Made by a program: the position numbers and the translations under genes. The notes under the pieces were generated by a model. That model did no database searches. It was not told the origin of the DNA and saw only the letters and a program-made list of their open reading frames with translations. This document shows positions 12,814-19,940 of a stretch of 64,000 nucleotides of DNA, piece after piece (positions within the stretch are counted from its first letter, which is position 1; every line of letters begins with the position of its first letter). Location of the stretch: NCBI RefSeq assembly GCF_030863805.1, contig NZ_CP132957.1, positions 1,302,001-1,366,000 of the forward strand, read 5' to 3'. The stretch comes from Kineothrix sp. MB12-C1 (GTDB lineage: Bacteria; Bacillota; Clostridia; Lachnospirales; Lachnospiraceae).

Positions 12814-12849
12814 TAAAAACAACGGCATCCCTTTCGGGATACCGCCGTA
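12814..12849 (-). terminator. Intrinsic terminator after rplL
   Basis: A minus-strand stem of 13 pairs (some G-U) closed by a GAAA tetraloop, GGTATCCC-GAAA-GGGATGCC at its core, followed by GTTTTTATA. It lies about 37 bases beyond the rplL stop codon and ends the rplJ-rplL transcript. Confidence 0.9.
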
Positions 12850-12885
12850 TCTTACTAACAGTATACACTTATCAAGTCGTAACAA

Positions 12886-13266
12886 TTATTTAATTGTAAC
12901 TTTAGCGCCTTCTGCTTCAAGTTTAGCTTTGATATCTTCAGCGTCCTGCTTGGAAGCTGCTTCTTTTACCATCTTAGGTGCGGAATCAACAAGGTCTTTT
13001 GCTTCTTTCAAGCCAAGTCCTGTAGCTTCACGTACTACTTTGATAACTTTAACTTTGTTAGGGCCTACTTCTGTAAGCTCAACATCGAACTCTGTCTTTT
13101 CTTCTTCTGCTGCTGCACCATCGCCAGCGCCTGCTGCTGCAACTACAACACCTGCTGCTGCGGATACACCGAATTCTTCTTCGCAAGCTTTTACCAAATC
13201 ATTTAATTCTAAAACTGTTAACTCTTTAATAGCATCAATAAGTTCCTGAGCTGTTAATTTTGCCAT
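12886..13266 (-). CDS. rplL: Large-subunit ribosomal protein L7/L12
   Basis: Acidic stalk protein that recruits translational GTPases. The 126 residues comprise an N-terminal dimerisation helix region that binds L10 (about 1-33), an Ala/Gly-rich flexible hinge (about 37-55), and the globular C-terminal domain (about 58-126) with the conserved [18 protein letters not shown] segment. GGAGGT precedes the ATG. It follows rplJ by 104 bases and ends the operon. Confidence 0.98.
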   Translation of the reverse strand: MAKLTAQELIDAIKELTVLELNDLVKACEEEFGVSAAAGVVVAAAGAGDGAAAEEEKTEFDVELTEVGPNKVKVIKVVREATGLGLKEAKDLVDSAPKMVKEAASKQDAEDIKAKLEAEGAKVTIK

Positions 13267-13370
13267 TTTTATTTACCTCCATTATAATTTTGTAAGTTTG
13301 ATTTTAAATTTTGTTAGAACTTCGTTTCATTCGCTTTGTCTTAATTCTGTTAGAATTTATTCCTAAGAAT

Positions 13371-13952
13371 TTATTCAGCAGGAGCTTCTTCAACCGGAGC
13401 TGCTACTTCTTCAGCGGGTGCCGCTGTCTCTTCTACTGCCTCTGCAGCAGGAGCTTCACATGCGGATGCGCCACCTTTTTCTGCCAACTGATTCATGACA
13501 CGAGCGAAGTTGGTGATCGGAGACTGAATGCTTCCAAGTAATTTGGAAAGTAATTCTTCTCTGGAAGGAACCTTTGCAACTTCTGCAATACCGTTTGCAT
13601 CATATGCAGCACCTTCAACTACACCGCCTTTGATTTCGAGTTTGCTTGCTTCCTTCGCAAATTTGCATAATATTCTCGCAGGAGCCGTAGCATCTTCTGT
13701 AGAGATAGCAACTGCACTGGGACCTTCGAGATACGGAGCGAGAGCTTCGAAATCTGTTCCTTTAAACGCGAAATTCATCATCGTGTTCTTGTAAACCTTG
13801 TAAGTAATTCCTGCTTCACGAAGCTGCTTACGAAGTCTTGTATCCTGTTCTACCGTAAGTCCGCGGTAGTCAACGAGAACAACTGACTGCGCATCTTTAA
13901 TGTTTGCAGAAATCTCTTCTACGATGGGTTGTTTCAATTCAACTTTTGCCAC
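13371..13952 (-). CDS. rplJ: Large-subunit ribosomal protein L10
   Basis: L10 anchors the L7/L12 stalk on 23S rRNA and usually represses its own operon by binding the leader. I place the start at GTG 13950-13952, giving 193 residues beginning (M)AKVELKQPIVEE. AAGGAGGT lies seven bases upstream, and the start codons further up have no such site. The body is typical to about residue 162; the last 30 or so residues are an Ala/Glu/Pro-rich acidic tail, an extension absent from the minimal L10. The leader is the L10-type RNA at 14132-14278. Confidence 0.97.
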   Translation of the reverse strand: MAKVELKQPIVEEISANIKDAQSVVLVDYRGLTVEQDTRLRKQLREAGITYKVYKNTMMNFAFKGTDFEALAPYLEGPSAVAISTEDATAPARILCKFAKEASKLEIKGGVVEGAAYDANGIAEVAKVPSREELLSKLLGSIQSPITNFARVMNQLAEKGGASACEAPAAEAVEETAAPAEEVAAPVEEAPAE

Positions 13953-14106
13953 TTCTTTTACCTCCTTATAGATTTGTAAGGGCGATAGCCCTCCTTCTTG
14001 CCGATGGGAGTTTATATAGAACAAAAGTGTGCTTCACACACTCTCGCGGTTAAAACCTTGATAGCACAGCTTTTGTTCCGCGCGCGTAGCTGCGCATTCT
14101 ATTTTC

Positions 14107-14132
14107 TGTAATAGGCACACTTTCCTATTACA
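14107..14132. other. TGTAATAGG hairpin in the rplJ leader
   Basis: A perfect 9-bp inverted repeat TGTAATAGG...CCTATTACA with an 8-base loop directly follows the attenuator T-tract on the minus strand. Downstream of it (14040-14100) is a GC-rich stretch with GCGCAGCTACGCGCGCGG, similar to part of the 72-bp repeat at 12589. Function unknown. Confidence 0.4.
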
Positions 14133-14163
14133 AAAAAAACCTCTCTGAAGACAGAAAGGTTTA
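14131..14163 (-). terminator. Attenuator terminator in the L10 leader
   Basis: Minus-strand stem AAACCTTTCT...AGAGAGGTTT (one G-U) with a six-base loop, followed by eight T residues. It lies inside the leader of rplJ rather than after a gene, as expected for L10-dependent attenuation. Confidence 0.85.
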
Positions 14164-14278
14164 AAGTCATAGTTCATACATCAACTCTTCTCCTCGGTAG
14201 GCGATATACTTACGCCGCACAGAAATTTTACATTTCCGCTTAGCACCTACTGTCTCCGGCATGGTCAAAACGACCTTT
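14132..14278 (-). ncRNA. L10-leader-like RNA controlling rplJ-rplL
   Basis: The minus-strand leader has the hallmarks of the L10 leader family: CCGGAGACAGTAGGTGC pairs at a distance with CGCCTACCGAGGAG, forming the multi-helix L10/L7-L12 binding structure. An intrinsic terminator (14131-14163) follows. In the known family, excess L10(L12) complex binds here and favours termination. The assignment rests on these motifs and on position; I could not run a covariance model. Confidence 0.82.
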
Positions 14279-14281
14279 ATT

Positions 14282-14311
14282 ACTATAATATATCTCCTGG
14301 CAGATTGTCAA
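14282..14311 (-). promoter_or_regulatory. Sigma-A promoter for rplJ-rplL
   Basis: TTGACA (14306-14311), 18-base spacer, TATAGT (14282-14287) on the minus strand, a few bases before the L10 leader begins. It lies only about 40 bases past the capA stop codon. Confidence 0.8.
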
Positions 14312-14350
14312 GCATATTTCTGCAATTTGATTATATTTTTAACTGACTTT

Positions 14351-15619
14351 TCAATTAATATATCCATCCGAATCAAAGTTCACCCCCGGAGAAATTGCAC
14401 GCATATAGGAAAGCACTCTCTCTTTTTCCCCACCTTCTAACAGCACTGTCTTGCTATCCTTTTGTAGAGCCGGGATAAACTGAAGACTTTTCAGACCATT
14501 TTCATCAATAGCCGCCTTCACCAGGCATGTATCCACTTGCTTAGAATTAAACCAGAAGTTGCCCAGGCTATAGACTACCGGTACTCCATCGATATATTGG
14601 ATGGGTTGCAGGCAATGCGGATGACCTCCAATGATTAAGTCAGCCCCCGCCTCTACGATCTTAGGTGCCTGATCGAGTTGCAGCCAATCGGGTTGTTCCA
14701 CGTTTTCCGTTCCCCAATGGATATAGACTATTACAAAATCACTATTTTCTTTTGTCTCTCGTATCACCTCTAGAAGTTTATCAGGATGCAAACACCGGAA
14801 AACTCCCGCTGACACGTCTGTTGCTCCTTTGGTATCAGGATTGTCCAGCCGCTCGATTTGTGTTGCCGATACGATTGCTATTTTAATATCATTGGCAATG
14901 AAGTAAACAGGCTTTGCCGCTTCTTCCAGATTGCGCCCGGCTCCCACATATGGCATTCCCGCCTCTGTTAGAATATCCAATGTATCAAGAAGAGCCGCTT
15001 CTCCATAATCATAAGCATGATTATTTGCCAGGGATACGATATCCACCCCCATATCCCCAAGAAGGCTTACCGATTCCGGCTTCGCCCGGAAAGTAAACTG
15101 CTTCTCAGGAATTGGTGTACCTTTATCGGAATAGGGGAATTCATTATTCAGCATTAGAATATCCGCACTTTTCATTTCCTCCAAAAGCTCCGCTCCAATG
15201 CTGTCATAGATTCCGTTTCCTCTCTGCAAAAGCTTCGCCATCACGCTGTAATTAGGGTCAAAAAGAATATCGCCGCCAAAGGATATGGTCACTTCCTCCT
15301 CCGATGCCGTTTGCTTCGCATAGATATTATGGTCCTTCATATATTCCTCATCTGACAAAACTTCACCATATCTTCCGCCACCCGAACCGCTTTCACCCAA
15401 TGCCTCCGCCTCTTTTTCCTCGGGTATCTTCTCTGTAAAAATATGAGAAACTACTTCTGTAAACTTAAGAGGGGAGAATTCTTCCGCATCCTCCTGCCCC
15501 ACAACGACACGATATACCAGGATTCCTGCGGTGCCGACAAGAATTACTCCCGCCAACGTCAACCAGAAGGTCAGCATAATATTCAAAATATGTCTTTTTC
15601 TCCTACGGATCTTCTTCAT
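14351..15619 (-). CDS. CapA/PgsA-like metallophosphatase-fold protein, membrane anchored
   Basis: A 422-residue protein of the CapA (poly-gamma-glutamate synthesis accessory, PGA_cap) family. A basic N-terminus and one hydrophobic segment (about residues 13-37) suggest a signal anchor with the catalytic domain outside. The domain (about 105-370) shows SFGGDILFDPNY, LANNHAYDYG, IHWGTE and GGHPHCLQP, the metal-binding signatures of this calcineurin-like fold. It is not a ribosomal gene, and it separates rplA from rplJ, which are normally adjacent. It begins 20 bases after the rplA terminator, so it may rely on read-through; no convincing promoter of its own was seen. The substrate cannot be told from sequence; poly-glutamate genes are not nearby. 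Confidence 0.85.
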   Translation of the reverse strand: MKKIRRRKRHILNIMLTFWLTLAGVILVGTAGILVYRVVVGQEDAEEFSPLKFTEVVSHIFTEKIPEEKEAEALGESGSGGGRYGEVLSDEEYMKDHNIYAKQTASEEEVTISFGGDILFDPNYSVMAKLLQRGNGIYDSIGAELLEEMKSADILMLNNEFPYSDKGTPIPEKQFTFRAKPESVSLLGDMGVDIVSLANNHAYDYGEAALLDTLDILTEAGMPYVGAGRNLEEAAKPVYFIANDIKIAIVSATQIERLDNPDTKGATDVSAGVFRCLHPDKLLEVIRETKENSDFVIVYIHWGTENVEQPDWLQLDQAPKIVEAGADLIIGGHPHCLQPIQYIDGVPVVYSLGNFWFNSKQVDTCLVKAAIDENGLKSLQFIPALQKDSKTVLLEGGEKERVLSYMRAISPGVNFDSDGYIN

Positions 15620-15638
15620 CCACTACCAGCTCCTATTG

Positions 15639-15673
15639 ACAAAAAGGCTGTCGCACTTAATGTGCGGCAGCCT
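15639..15673 (-). terminator. Intrinsic terminator after rplK-rplA
   Basis: Minus-strand hairpin AGGCTGCCGCAC...GTGCGACAGCCT with one mismatch and a 5-base loop, followed by TTTTTG. It lies 175 bases beyond rplA and only 20 bases before the capA start. Confidence 0.85.
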
Positions 15674-15782
15674 CATGTAAACTTTAATGAAACTGTTCCA
15701 CAGTTCCAAAAGCAAAGATTGCTTTGTGAAAATCCATTAAAATCACCTTCGGTGATGGGATTTTCAGTTGCTATTCCATGTT

Positions 15783-15829
15783 TTCTTACGGTCAGCGCAG
15801 TAAATGCGCAGACCTACTGAATCGTTACA
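15783..15829 (-). repeat. Dispersed hairpin repeat, copy B
   Basis: Minus-strand core GTAACGATTCAGTAGGTC followed by TGCGCATTTACTGCGC and TGACCGTAAG. GGTC-T-GCGC pairs with GCGC-T-GACC around the loop ATTTACT. It sits just downstream of rplA. The rest of the 228-base spacer carries two further hairpins: ATCACC/GGTGAT with outer AAAATCC/GGATTTT (about 15736-15768), and AACTGT-TCC-ACAGTT (about 15692-15706). Confidence 0.65.
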
Positions 15830-15847
15830 CTTTACTCATGATGTATC

Positions 15848-16537
15848 TTAGAATTTAGCAACGCTTACTTTTACACCAGGCCCCATTGTGGAAGAAAGTG
15901 TAATACTTCTCAAATACTGACCTTTCAGCGCTGATGGTTTTGCTTTTATAATCGCTTCCATCAATGCATTGAAGTTCTGAGATAACTGTTCTTCCGTAAA
16001 GGAAGCTTTACCTACAGGCACGTGAATAATATTAGATTTATCCAATCTGTATTCAATCTTACCTGCTTTAATATCGCTAATAGCTTTGGTCACATCCATA
16101 GTTACTGTTCCGGCCTTCGGGTTAGGCATTAAACCTTTCGGTCCGAGAACCTTGCCGAGACGACCTACAACACCCATCATATCAGGAGTTGCAACAACAA
16201 CGTCGAATTCTAACCAACCTTCGTTCTGAATTCTGGGAATCAGCTCTTCGCCGCCCACGAAATCTGCTCCGGCCGCTTCTGCCTCTGCTACTTTATCGCC
16301 TTTTGCAAATACTAAAACTTTTACTTCTTTACCTGTACCGTTCGGTAATACAACGGCACCACGAATCTGCTGATCAGCATGACGTCCGTCACAGCCTGTT
16401 CTGATGTGAACTTCAACTGTCTCATCAAATTTTGCAGTAGCGGTTTTCTTTGCAAGAGCAATCGCATCTGCAGGCTCATACTGAACGTTACGGTCTATCT
16501 GTTTTGCAGCCTCATTATATTTTTTTCCATGTTTCAT
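15848..16537 (-). CDS. rplA: Large-subunit ribosomal protein L1
   Basis: L1 forms the mobile stalk near the E site and can repress its own mRNA. I place the start at ATG 16535-16537 ([12 protein letters not shown], 229 residues) because AGGAGG lies eight bases upstream. A TTG two codons earlier is less likely. The conserved segment [12 protein letters not shown] and the C-terminal GPGVKV are present. It follows rplK by 59 bases. Confidence 0.97.
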   Translation of the reverse strand: MKHGKKYNEAAKQIDRNVQYEPADAIALAKKTATAKFDETVEVHIRTGCDGRHADQQIRGAVVLPNGTGKEVKVLVFAKGDKVAEAEAAGADFVGGEELIPRIQNEGWLEFDVVVATPDMMGVVGRLGKVLGPKGLMPNPKAGTVTMDVTKAISDIKAGKIEYRLDKSNIIHVPVGKASFTEEQLSQNFNALMEAIIKAKPSALKGQYLRSITLSSTMGPGVKVSVAKF

Positions 16538-16596
16538 TGTCAATTCCTCCTATGGTTCAATCGGCAATTTCCATTGCCTCCCACTTTTGCTTGTTA

Positions 16597-17022
16597 TTAA
16601 TCTTCTACTGCTATACCCATACTTCTTGCAGTACCGGCAATCATGCTCATTGCCGATTCAAGAGTTGCCGCATTCAAGTCAGGCATCTTAAGCTCTGCGA
16701 TTTCTTTAACCTTGTCCTTAGAAATCGTAGCTACCTTTGTCTTGTTCGGTACTGCCGAACCTGACTTCAAGTTGCATGCCTTCTTAAGAAGAACTGCTGC
16801 CGGCGGAGTCTTTGTCACAAAGCTGAAACTTCTATCTGCATATACTGTAATAACAACCGGAATAATGACATCGCCCTTATCCGCTGTTCTTGCGTTGAAC
16901 TGTTTCGTAAATTCAACGATATTAACACCATGCTGTCCAAGTGCAGGACCAACCGGTGGTGCCGGTGTTGCCTTGCCGGCCGGAATCTGTAACTTAATAT
17001 ATCCTTCTACTTTCTTTGCCAT
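16597..17022 (-). CDS. rplK: Large-subunit ribosomal protein L11
   Basis: L11 binds the GTPase-associated centre of 23S rRNA. The protein has 141 residues, a standard length, with the proline-rich [16 protein letters not shown] segment of the N-terminal domain and the rRNA-binding C-terminal domain from about residue 75. TAGGAGGT precedes the ATG. It is the first gene of the rplK-rplA pair after nusG. Confidence 0.98.
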   Translation of the reverse strand: MAKKVEGYIKLQIPAGKATPAPPVGPALGQHGVNIVEFTKQFNARTADKGDVIIPVVITVYADRSFSFVTKTPPAAVLLKKACNLKSGSAVPNKTKVATISKDKVKEIAELKMPDLNAATLESAMSMIAGTARSMGIAVED

Positions 17023-17051
17023 TTTGGCTACCTCCTAAAATATTGTGGTAT

Positions 17052-17094
17052 GGCGCTCCATCCTTGCTAAAATACGCCGGACGTTGCTCCCACT
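17052..17094 (-). promoter_or_regulatory. L1-operator-like element in the rplK leader
   Basis: On the minus strand AGTGGGAGC (17086-17094) is followed after 22 bases by GGATGGAGC (17055-17063). These two words match the paired segments of 23S rRNA that bind L1 (GGTGGGAG and ATGGAGCC). L1 repression of rplK-rplA through such a mimic is established in other bacteria. The match is by eye, so moderate confidence. Confidence 0.55.
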
Positions 17095-17132
17095 GCTCCG
17101 AAGAATTCTTCAGAACGTTCCTGTTGCTGTTT

Positions 17133-17169
17133 ATATTTAGTATCGAAAGAAACCTTCGATTATAAATAT
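17133..17169. other. Long hairpin between nusG and rplK
   Basis: ATATTTA-GT-ATCGAA pairs with TTCGAT-TA-TAAATAT around a seven-base loop, a 13-pair stem with a 2x2 internal loop. It has no T-run on either side. It may help fold the rplK leader or mark mRNA processing. Confidence 0.5.
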
Positions 17170-17173
17170 CATT

Positions 17174-17200
17174 GTAACTGTTCAATACTCTCACATTTAC
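17174..17200 (-). repeat. GTAACTGT-type hairpin overlapping the nusG stop codon
   Basis: The arms GTAAATGT and ACAGTTAC bracket GAGAGTATTGA. The copy at 23180-23206 is the same apart from a perfect stem. The 5' arm overlaps the nusG stop codon at 17197-17199, so the repeat supplies the end of the nusG coding region. Confidence 0.55.
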
Positions 17201-17712
17201 ATTTTTCTCACTTCTGCAAAACCGATTTCGACCGGTGTTTCCCTGCCGAAAAGTTCCACATTAATTGTCGCTGTCTGCTTGCCGTAATCAATTCTTTGTA
17301 CGACACCGATGGTATCTTTCCAAACACCGGCTACAACAGCGATCGTATCTCCCTCTGAGAAATCGACTGAGATATTTTCCATTTTAATACCAAGAGGTTT
17401 CATTTCCGCCTCGCTAAGGGGTACCGGTTTACTTCCCGGACCTACGAAACCTGTTACACCTCTCGTATTCCTGACTACATACCATGTGTCATCATTCATC
17501 ACCATATTGATGAGGACATAACCCGGGAACATTTTCTTCTGAACGTTCTTCTTGGCGCCGTTCTTCATTTCCACAACATCTTGCATGGGAACGCGAACTT
17601 CAAGAATCTCTTCCTCCAGATGTCTGTTCTCGATTGTCTTCTCAATATTGGCTTTGACCTTATTCTCATACCCGGAATAGGTATGTACTACATACCAATT
17701 TGCCTCTGCCAT
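17197..17712 (-). CDS. nusG: Transcription termination/antitermination factor NusG
   Basis: NusG binds RNA polymerase and affects pausing and coupling to translation. The 171 residues contain the NGN domain (about 1-110, with WYVVHTYSGYENKV at the start) and the C-terminal KOW domain (about 120-171; VAGVWKDTIGVV). It lies 15 bases after secE, the conserved order, and its stop codon falls inside a repeat hairpin. Confidence 0.97.
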   Translation of the reverse strand: MAEANWYVVHTYSGYENKVKANIEKTIENRHLEEEILEVRVPMQDVVEMKNGAKKNVQKKMFPGYVLINMVMNDDTWYVVRNTRGVTGFVGPGSKPVPLSEAEMKPLGIKMENISVDFSEGDTIAVVAGVWKDTIGVVQRIDYGKQTATINVELFGRETPVEIGFAEVRKM

Positions 17713-17727
17713 TTATTCACCCTCACT

Positions 17728-17937
17728 CTACAACGTCGTCAAGAAATCGATTCCATACTGTAATATAAAATCGATGATAGCAATAATCGTGCCCGCTATA
17801 ACGGAAATGCACACAACCGCCACCGACTGTTTGAGAAGTGAATCTTTATCGGGCCAGGTAATTTTCTTAAATTCAGTTTTTACACCTTTGAAAAAATCTG
17901 TCTTCGGTGCTTTATCTGTCTTTGCGGAATCTCCCAT
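17728..17937 (-). CDS. secE: Preprotein translocase subunit SecE
   Basis: SecE stabilises the SecY channel in the membrane. This is the short single-span form of 69 residues: a cytoplasmic amphipathic part with the conserved EFKKITWPDKDSL segment (about 22-34) and one membrane helix (about 39-62). It lies between rpmG and nusG, the usual arrangement. Confidence 0.96.
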   Translation of the reverse strand: MGDSAKTDKAPKTDFFKGVKTEFKKITWPDKDSLLKQSVAVVCISVIAGTIIAIIDFILQYGIDFLTTL

Positions 17938-17967
17938 GTTGTACTCCTTTCAAAAATTACGGGCCAA

Positions 17968-18117
17968 TTATTTAGTTTCTTTGTGTGCAGTATGTGTTTT
18001 GCAGAATCTACAATACTTTTTTGTCTCCATTCTATCCGGATGTGTTTTCTTATCTTTTGTTGTATTGTAGTTACGCTGCTTGCATTCTGTACATGCTAAT
18101 GTAATTCTCGTACGCAT
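17968..18117 (-). CDS. rpmG: Large-subunit ribosomal protein L33, zinc-ribbon type
   Basis: Reverse-strand translation gives a 49-residue protein starting [17 protein letters not shown] and ending HTAHKETK. The two CxxC pairs (C9/C12 and C36/C39) mark the zinc-binding form of L33. GGAGG lies upstream of the ATG at 18115-18117. It heads the rpmG-secE-nusG group and is driven by the promoter at 18177-18205. Confidence 0.95.
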   Translation of the reverse strand: MRTRITLACTECKQRNYNTTKDKKTHPDRMETKKYCRFCKTHTAHKETK

Positions 18118-18176
18118 ATATTTTTCCTCCAATTTTTGAGCATAAAAAAAAGACCTAAAACTAATCTCGTTTGAAT

Positions 18177-18205
18177 ACTATAACATAAGAAATCCGCACC
18201 GTCAA
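18177..18205 (-). promoter_or_regulatory. Sigma-A promoter for rpmG-secE-nusG
   Basis: TTGACG (18200-18205), 17-base spacer, TATAGT (18177-18182) on the minus strand, 60 bases before rpmG. The neighbouring 18206-18398 stretch is AT-rich and shows no gene. Confidence 0.85.
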
Positions 18206-18398
18206 CTGCTTTGAACGGTTTTTGCACGATTTTTTCACTTTTTTATTTTATTTATTATGATGTCTTTCTTCTCTTCCTTTTTGAACCGATATATGTTTCA
18301 TAATATAATAATTTTATTTTTTATTATAATGCTTTTTTTACAAAATGGATATGGCATTTATGAGTGAATTGTGAGACAATATTTGTATAATCTGTACA

Positions 18399-18427
18399 TT
18401 GCTATGTTACAGGCTTTTTACTATAAT
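18399..18427 (+). promoter_or_regulatory. Possible sigma-A promoter for the FliD-like gene
   Basis: TTGCTA (18399-18404), 17-base spacer, TATAAT (18422-18427), about 50 bases before the start codon. No SigD-type TAAA-N15-GCCGATAA element was found here, so this flagellar-type gene may be expressed independently of the late flagellar regulon. Confidence 0.55.
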
Positions 18428-18479
18428 TTACTATGATTAGGTATCAATTACTTTATTATAGAAGAAAGGAGGGGATATT

Positions 18480-19796
18480 ATGGCATATAACGGCGCCATT
18501 CTTAACAGCATACATAATAATTATTTAACTACATATAGCCCGAAGAAGTCTTCTAGCTTCGATACGCATAAGAAGAGCGAACTTCGCAATATCTATAATT
18601 CAATCGTTAAGCTGAATAAAGAATCCCCTCTGTATAAGTTCGATACCAATAAGGAAATCAAGACATTTGCAGTGAACATGAAAGAGGACGCCAGACAACT
18701 TCGCAATACAATTGTCTCCCTGGGCGGTCTCGATGAGGAACAGATTCTCAATAAGAAGGTGGCTTATTCCAGTAATCCGGATATGGTTTCCGTCTCTTAT
18801 ATTGGTGACCTTTCCGAACATGCGGATACTCAGGAGATTCCTTCTTATCAAATAGGAGTAGTTTCTTTGGCTTCGGGACAGGTTAATATCGGGACATTTC
18901 TCCCCGATTCCAAGGTAAAACTTCCATCCGATACTTATTCCTTCGATATTAGCATTCAAGATTTAAATTATGAATTTCAATATAATATAAAAGAGAGTGA
19001 AACAAACCGCGATATTCACGGAAGACTTGCAAGGCTGATTAGCAATGCCGATATTGGAATTCGTGCGGATGTTGTTGAGGACGGAAAAGGAAATAGTGCA
19101 CTACGTCTCACTTCTGTTTCTCAGGGACTTAAAGAGGATGAAACTTCTATCTTTACTATTTCCGATGATCACACGAGCAAAACCTCCGGTTCCGTTTCTT
19201 ACTTTGGGTTAGATTATTTGGCACGCCCTGCCTCCAATGCAGAATTCTTATTGAATGGGATGCCTCATACTGCCAAGTCAAATAATTTTATTATCAACAA
19301 TCTTTATGAAGTTACATTAAATGGCGTTACCGGTTTAGAAGAGCCTAACGCTACTATTGGTCTTAAAACAGATGTGGAATCTTTAACCGAGAATATAAAC
19401 AACCTTTTATCCAGTTATAATTCTTTTATCGATAATATGTCCAACTATTCGAATCATTATATCGGTACGAAACGGTTACTCGGTGAAATGCAAAAAATTA
19501 CTGCCCACTACCAGAGCAGCTTCGATGTTATCGGACTAAAGCTTCAGGATAACGGAACCATCCGGGCAGACAAAGACGAATTAGAGACAGCAGTTTTATC
19601 CGAATATGCGAAAGAAGATTTTTCTTCCATTAAGAATTTCGCCAACTCTCTTCTTAGAAAGACGAACCAAATATCTCTCAATCCTATGGATTATGCGGAT
19701 AAGACTATTGTCGCATATAAGAATCCGGGGAAGAACTTCGCTACTCCTTACATTACGAGCGCTTATAGCGGAATGTTGTTCAATTATTACTGCTAG
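18480..19796 (+). CDS. FliD-like (flagellar hook-associated protein 2 family) protein
   Basis: A 438-residue protein resembling the FliD filament cap in its second half. SNAEFLLNGMPHTAKSNNF and the following ITGLEEP/IGLKTDVESLTENINN segment match the FliD pattern of a DAEFTLNG-type strand, a short turn, then helical residues ending in LLSSYNSFIDNM. The N-terminal third (about 1-110) is polar and helical, with no signal peptide. It lacks the usual coiled-coil C-terminus seen in the true fliD at 62803. It is the only plus-strand gene in the first 24 kb and is far from the flagellar genes. GGAGGGG precedes the ATG. It could be a cap variant or a surface adhesin that borrowed the fold. Confidence 0.6.
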   Translation: MAYNGAILNSIHNNYLTTYSPKKSSSFDTHKKSELRNIYNSIVKLNKESPLYKFDTNKEIKTFAVNMKEDARQLRNTIVSLGGLDEEQILNKKVAYSSNPDMVSVSYIGDLSEHADTQEIPSYQIGVVSLASGQVNIGTFLPDSKVKLPSDTYSFDISIQDLNYEFQYNIKESETNRDIHGRLARLISNADIGIRADVVEDGKGNSALRLTSVSQGLKEDETSIFTISDDHTSKTSGSVSYFGLDYLARPASNAEFLLNGMPHTAKSNNFIINNLYEVTLNGVTGLEEPNATIGLKTDVESLTENINNLLSSYNSFIDNMSNYSNHYIGTKRLLGEMQKITAHYQSSFDVIGLKLQDNGTIRADKDELETAVLSEYAKEDFSSIKNFANSLLRKTNQISLNPMDYADKTIVAYKNPGKNFATPYITSAYSGMLFNYYC

Positions 19797-19854
19797 TATT
19801 TGATGGGTGCTATACCAGATAACCAGATATTAAAATTATAAATATTTACATATT

Positions 19855-19882
19855 AAAAATGCCGGAGACTCCGGCATTTTTG
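19855..19882. terminator. Bidirectional intrinsic terminator
   Basis: AAAAATGCCGGAG-A-CTCCGGCATTTTT: a near-perfect GC-rich stem flanked by A and T runs on both sides. It lies between the convergent FliD-like gene and the carboxyltransferase gene, and can end both transcripts. Confidence 0.9.
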
Positions 19883-19940
19883 TTATTAGGAAATATCTTC
19901 CCCCGGTAAATCATCGTGGTATTTCCTTCCCTCTTTTTTA

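Noticed and set aside
16994..17194. 66-codon minus-strand frame between nusG and rplK
   Set aside because: Overlaps the rplK start and the L1-operator-like leader; no ribosome binding site. The leader RNA explains the sequence better.
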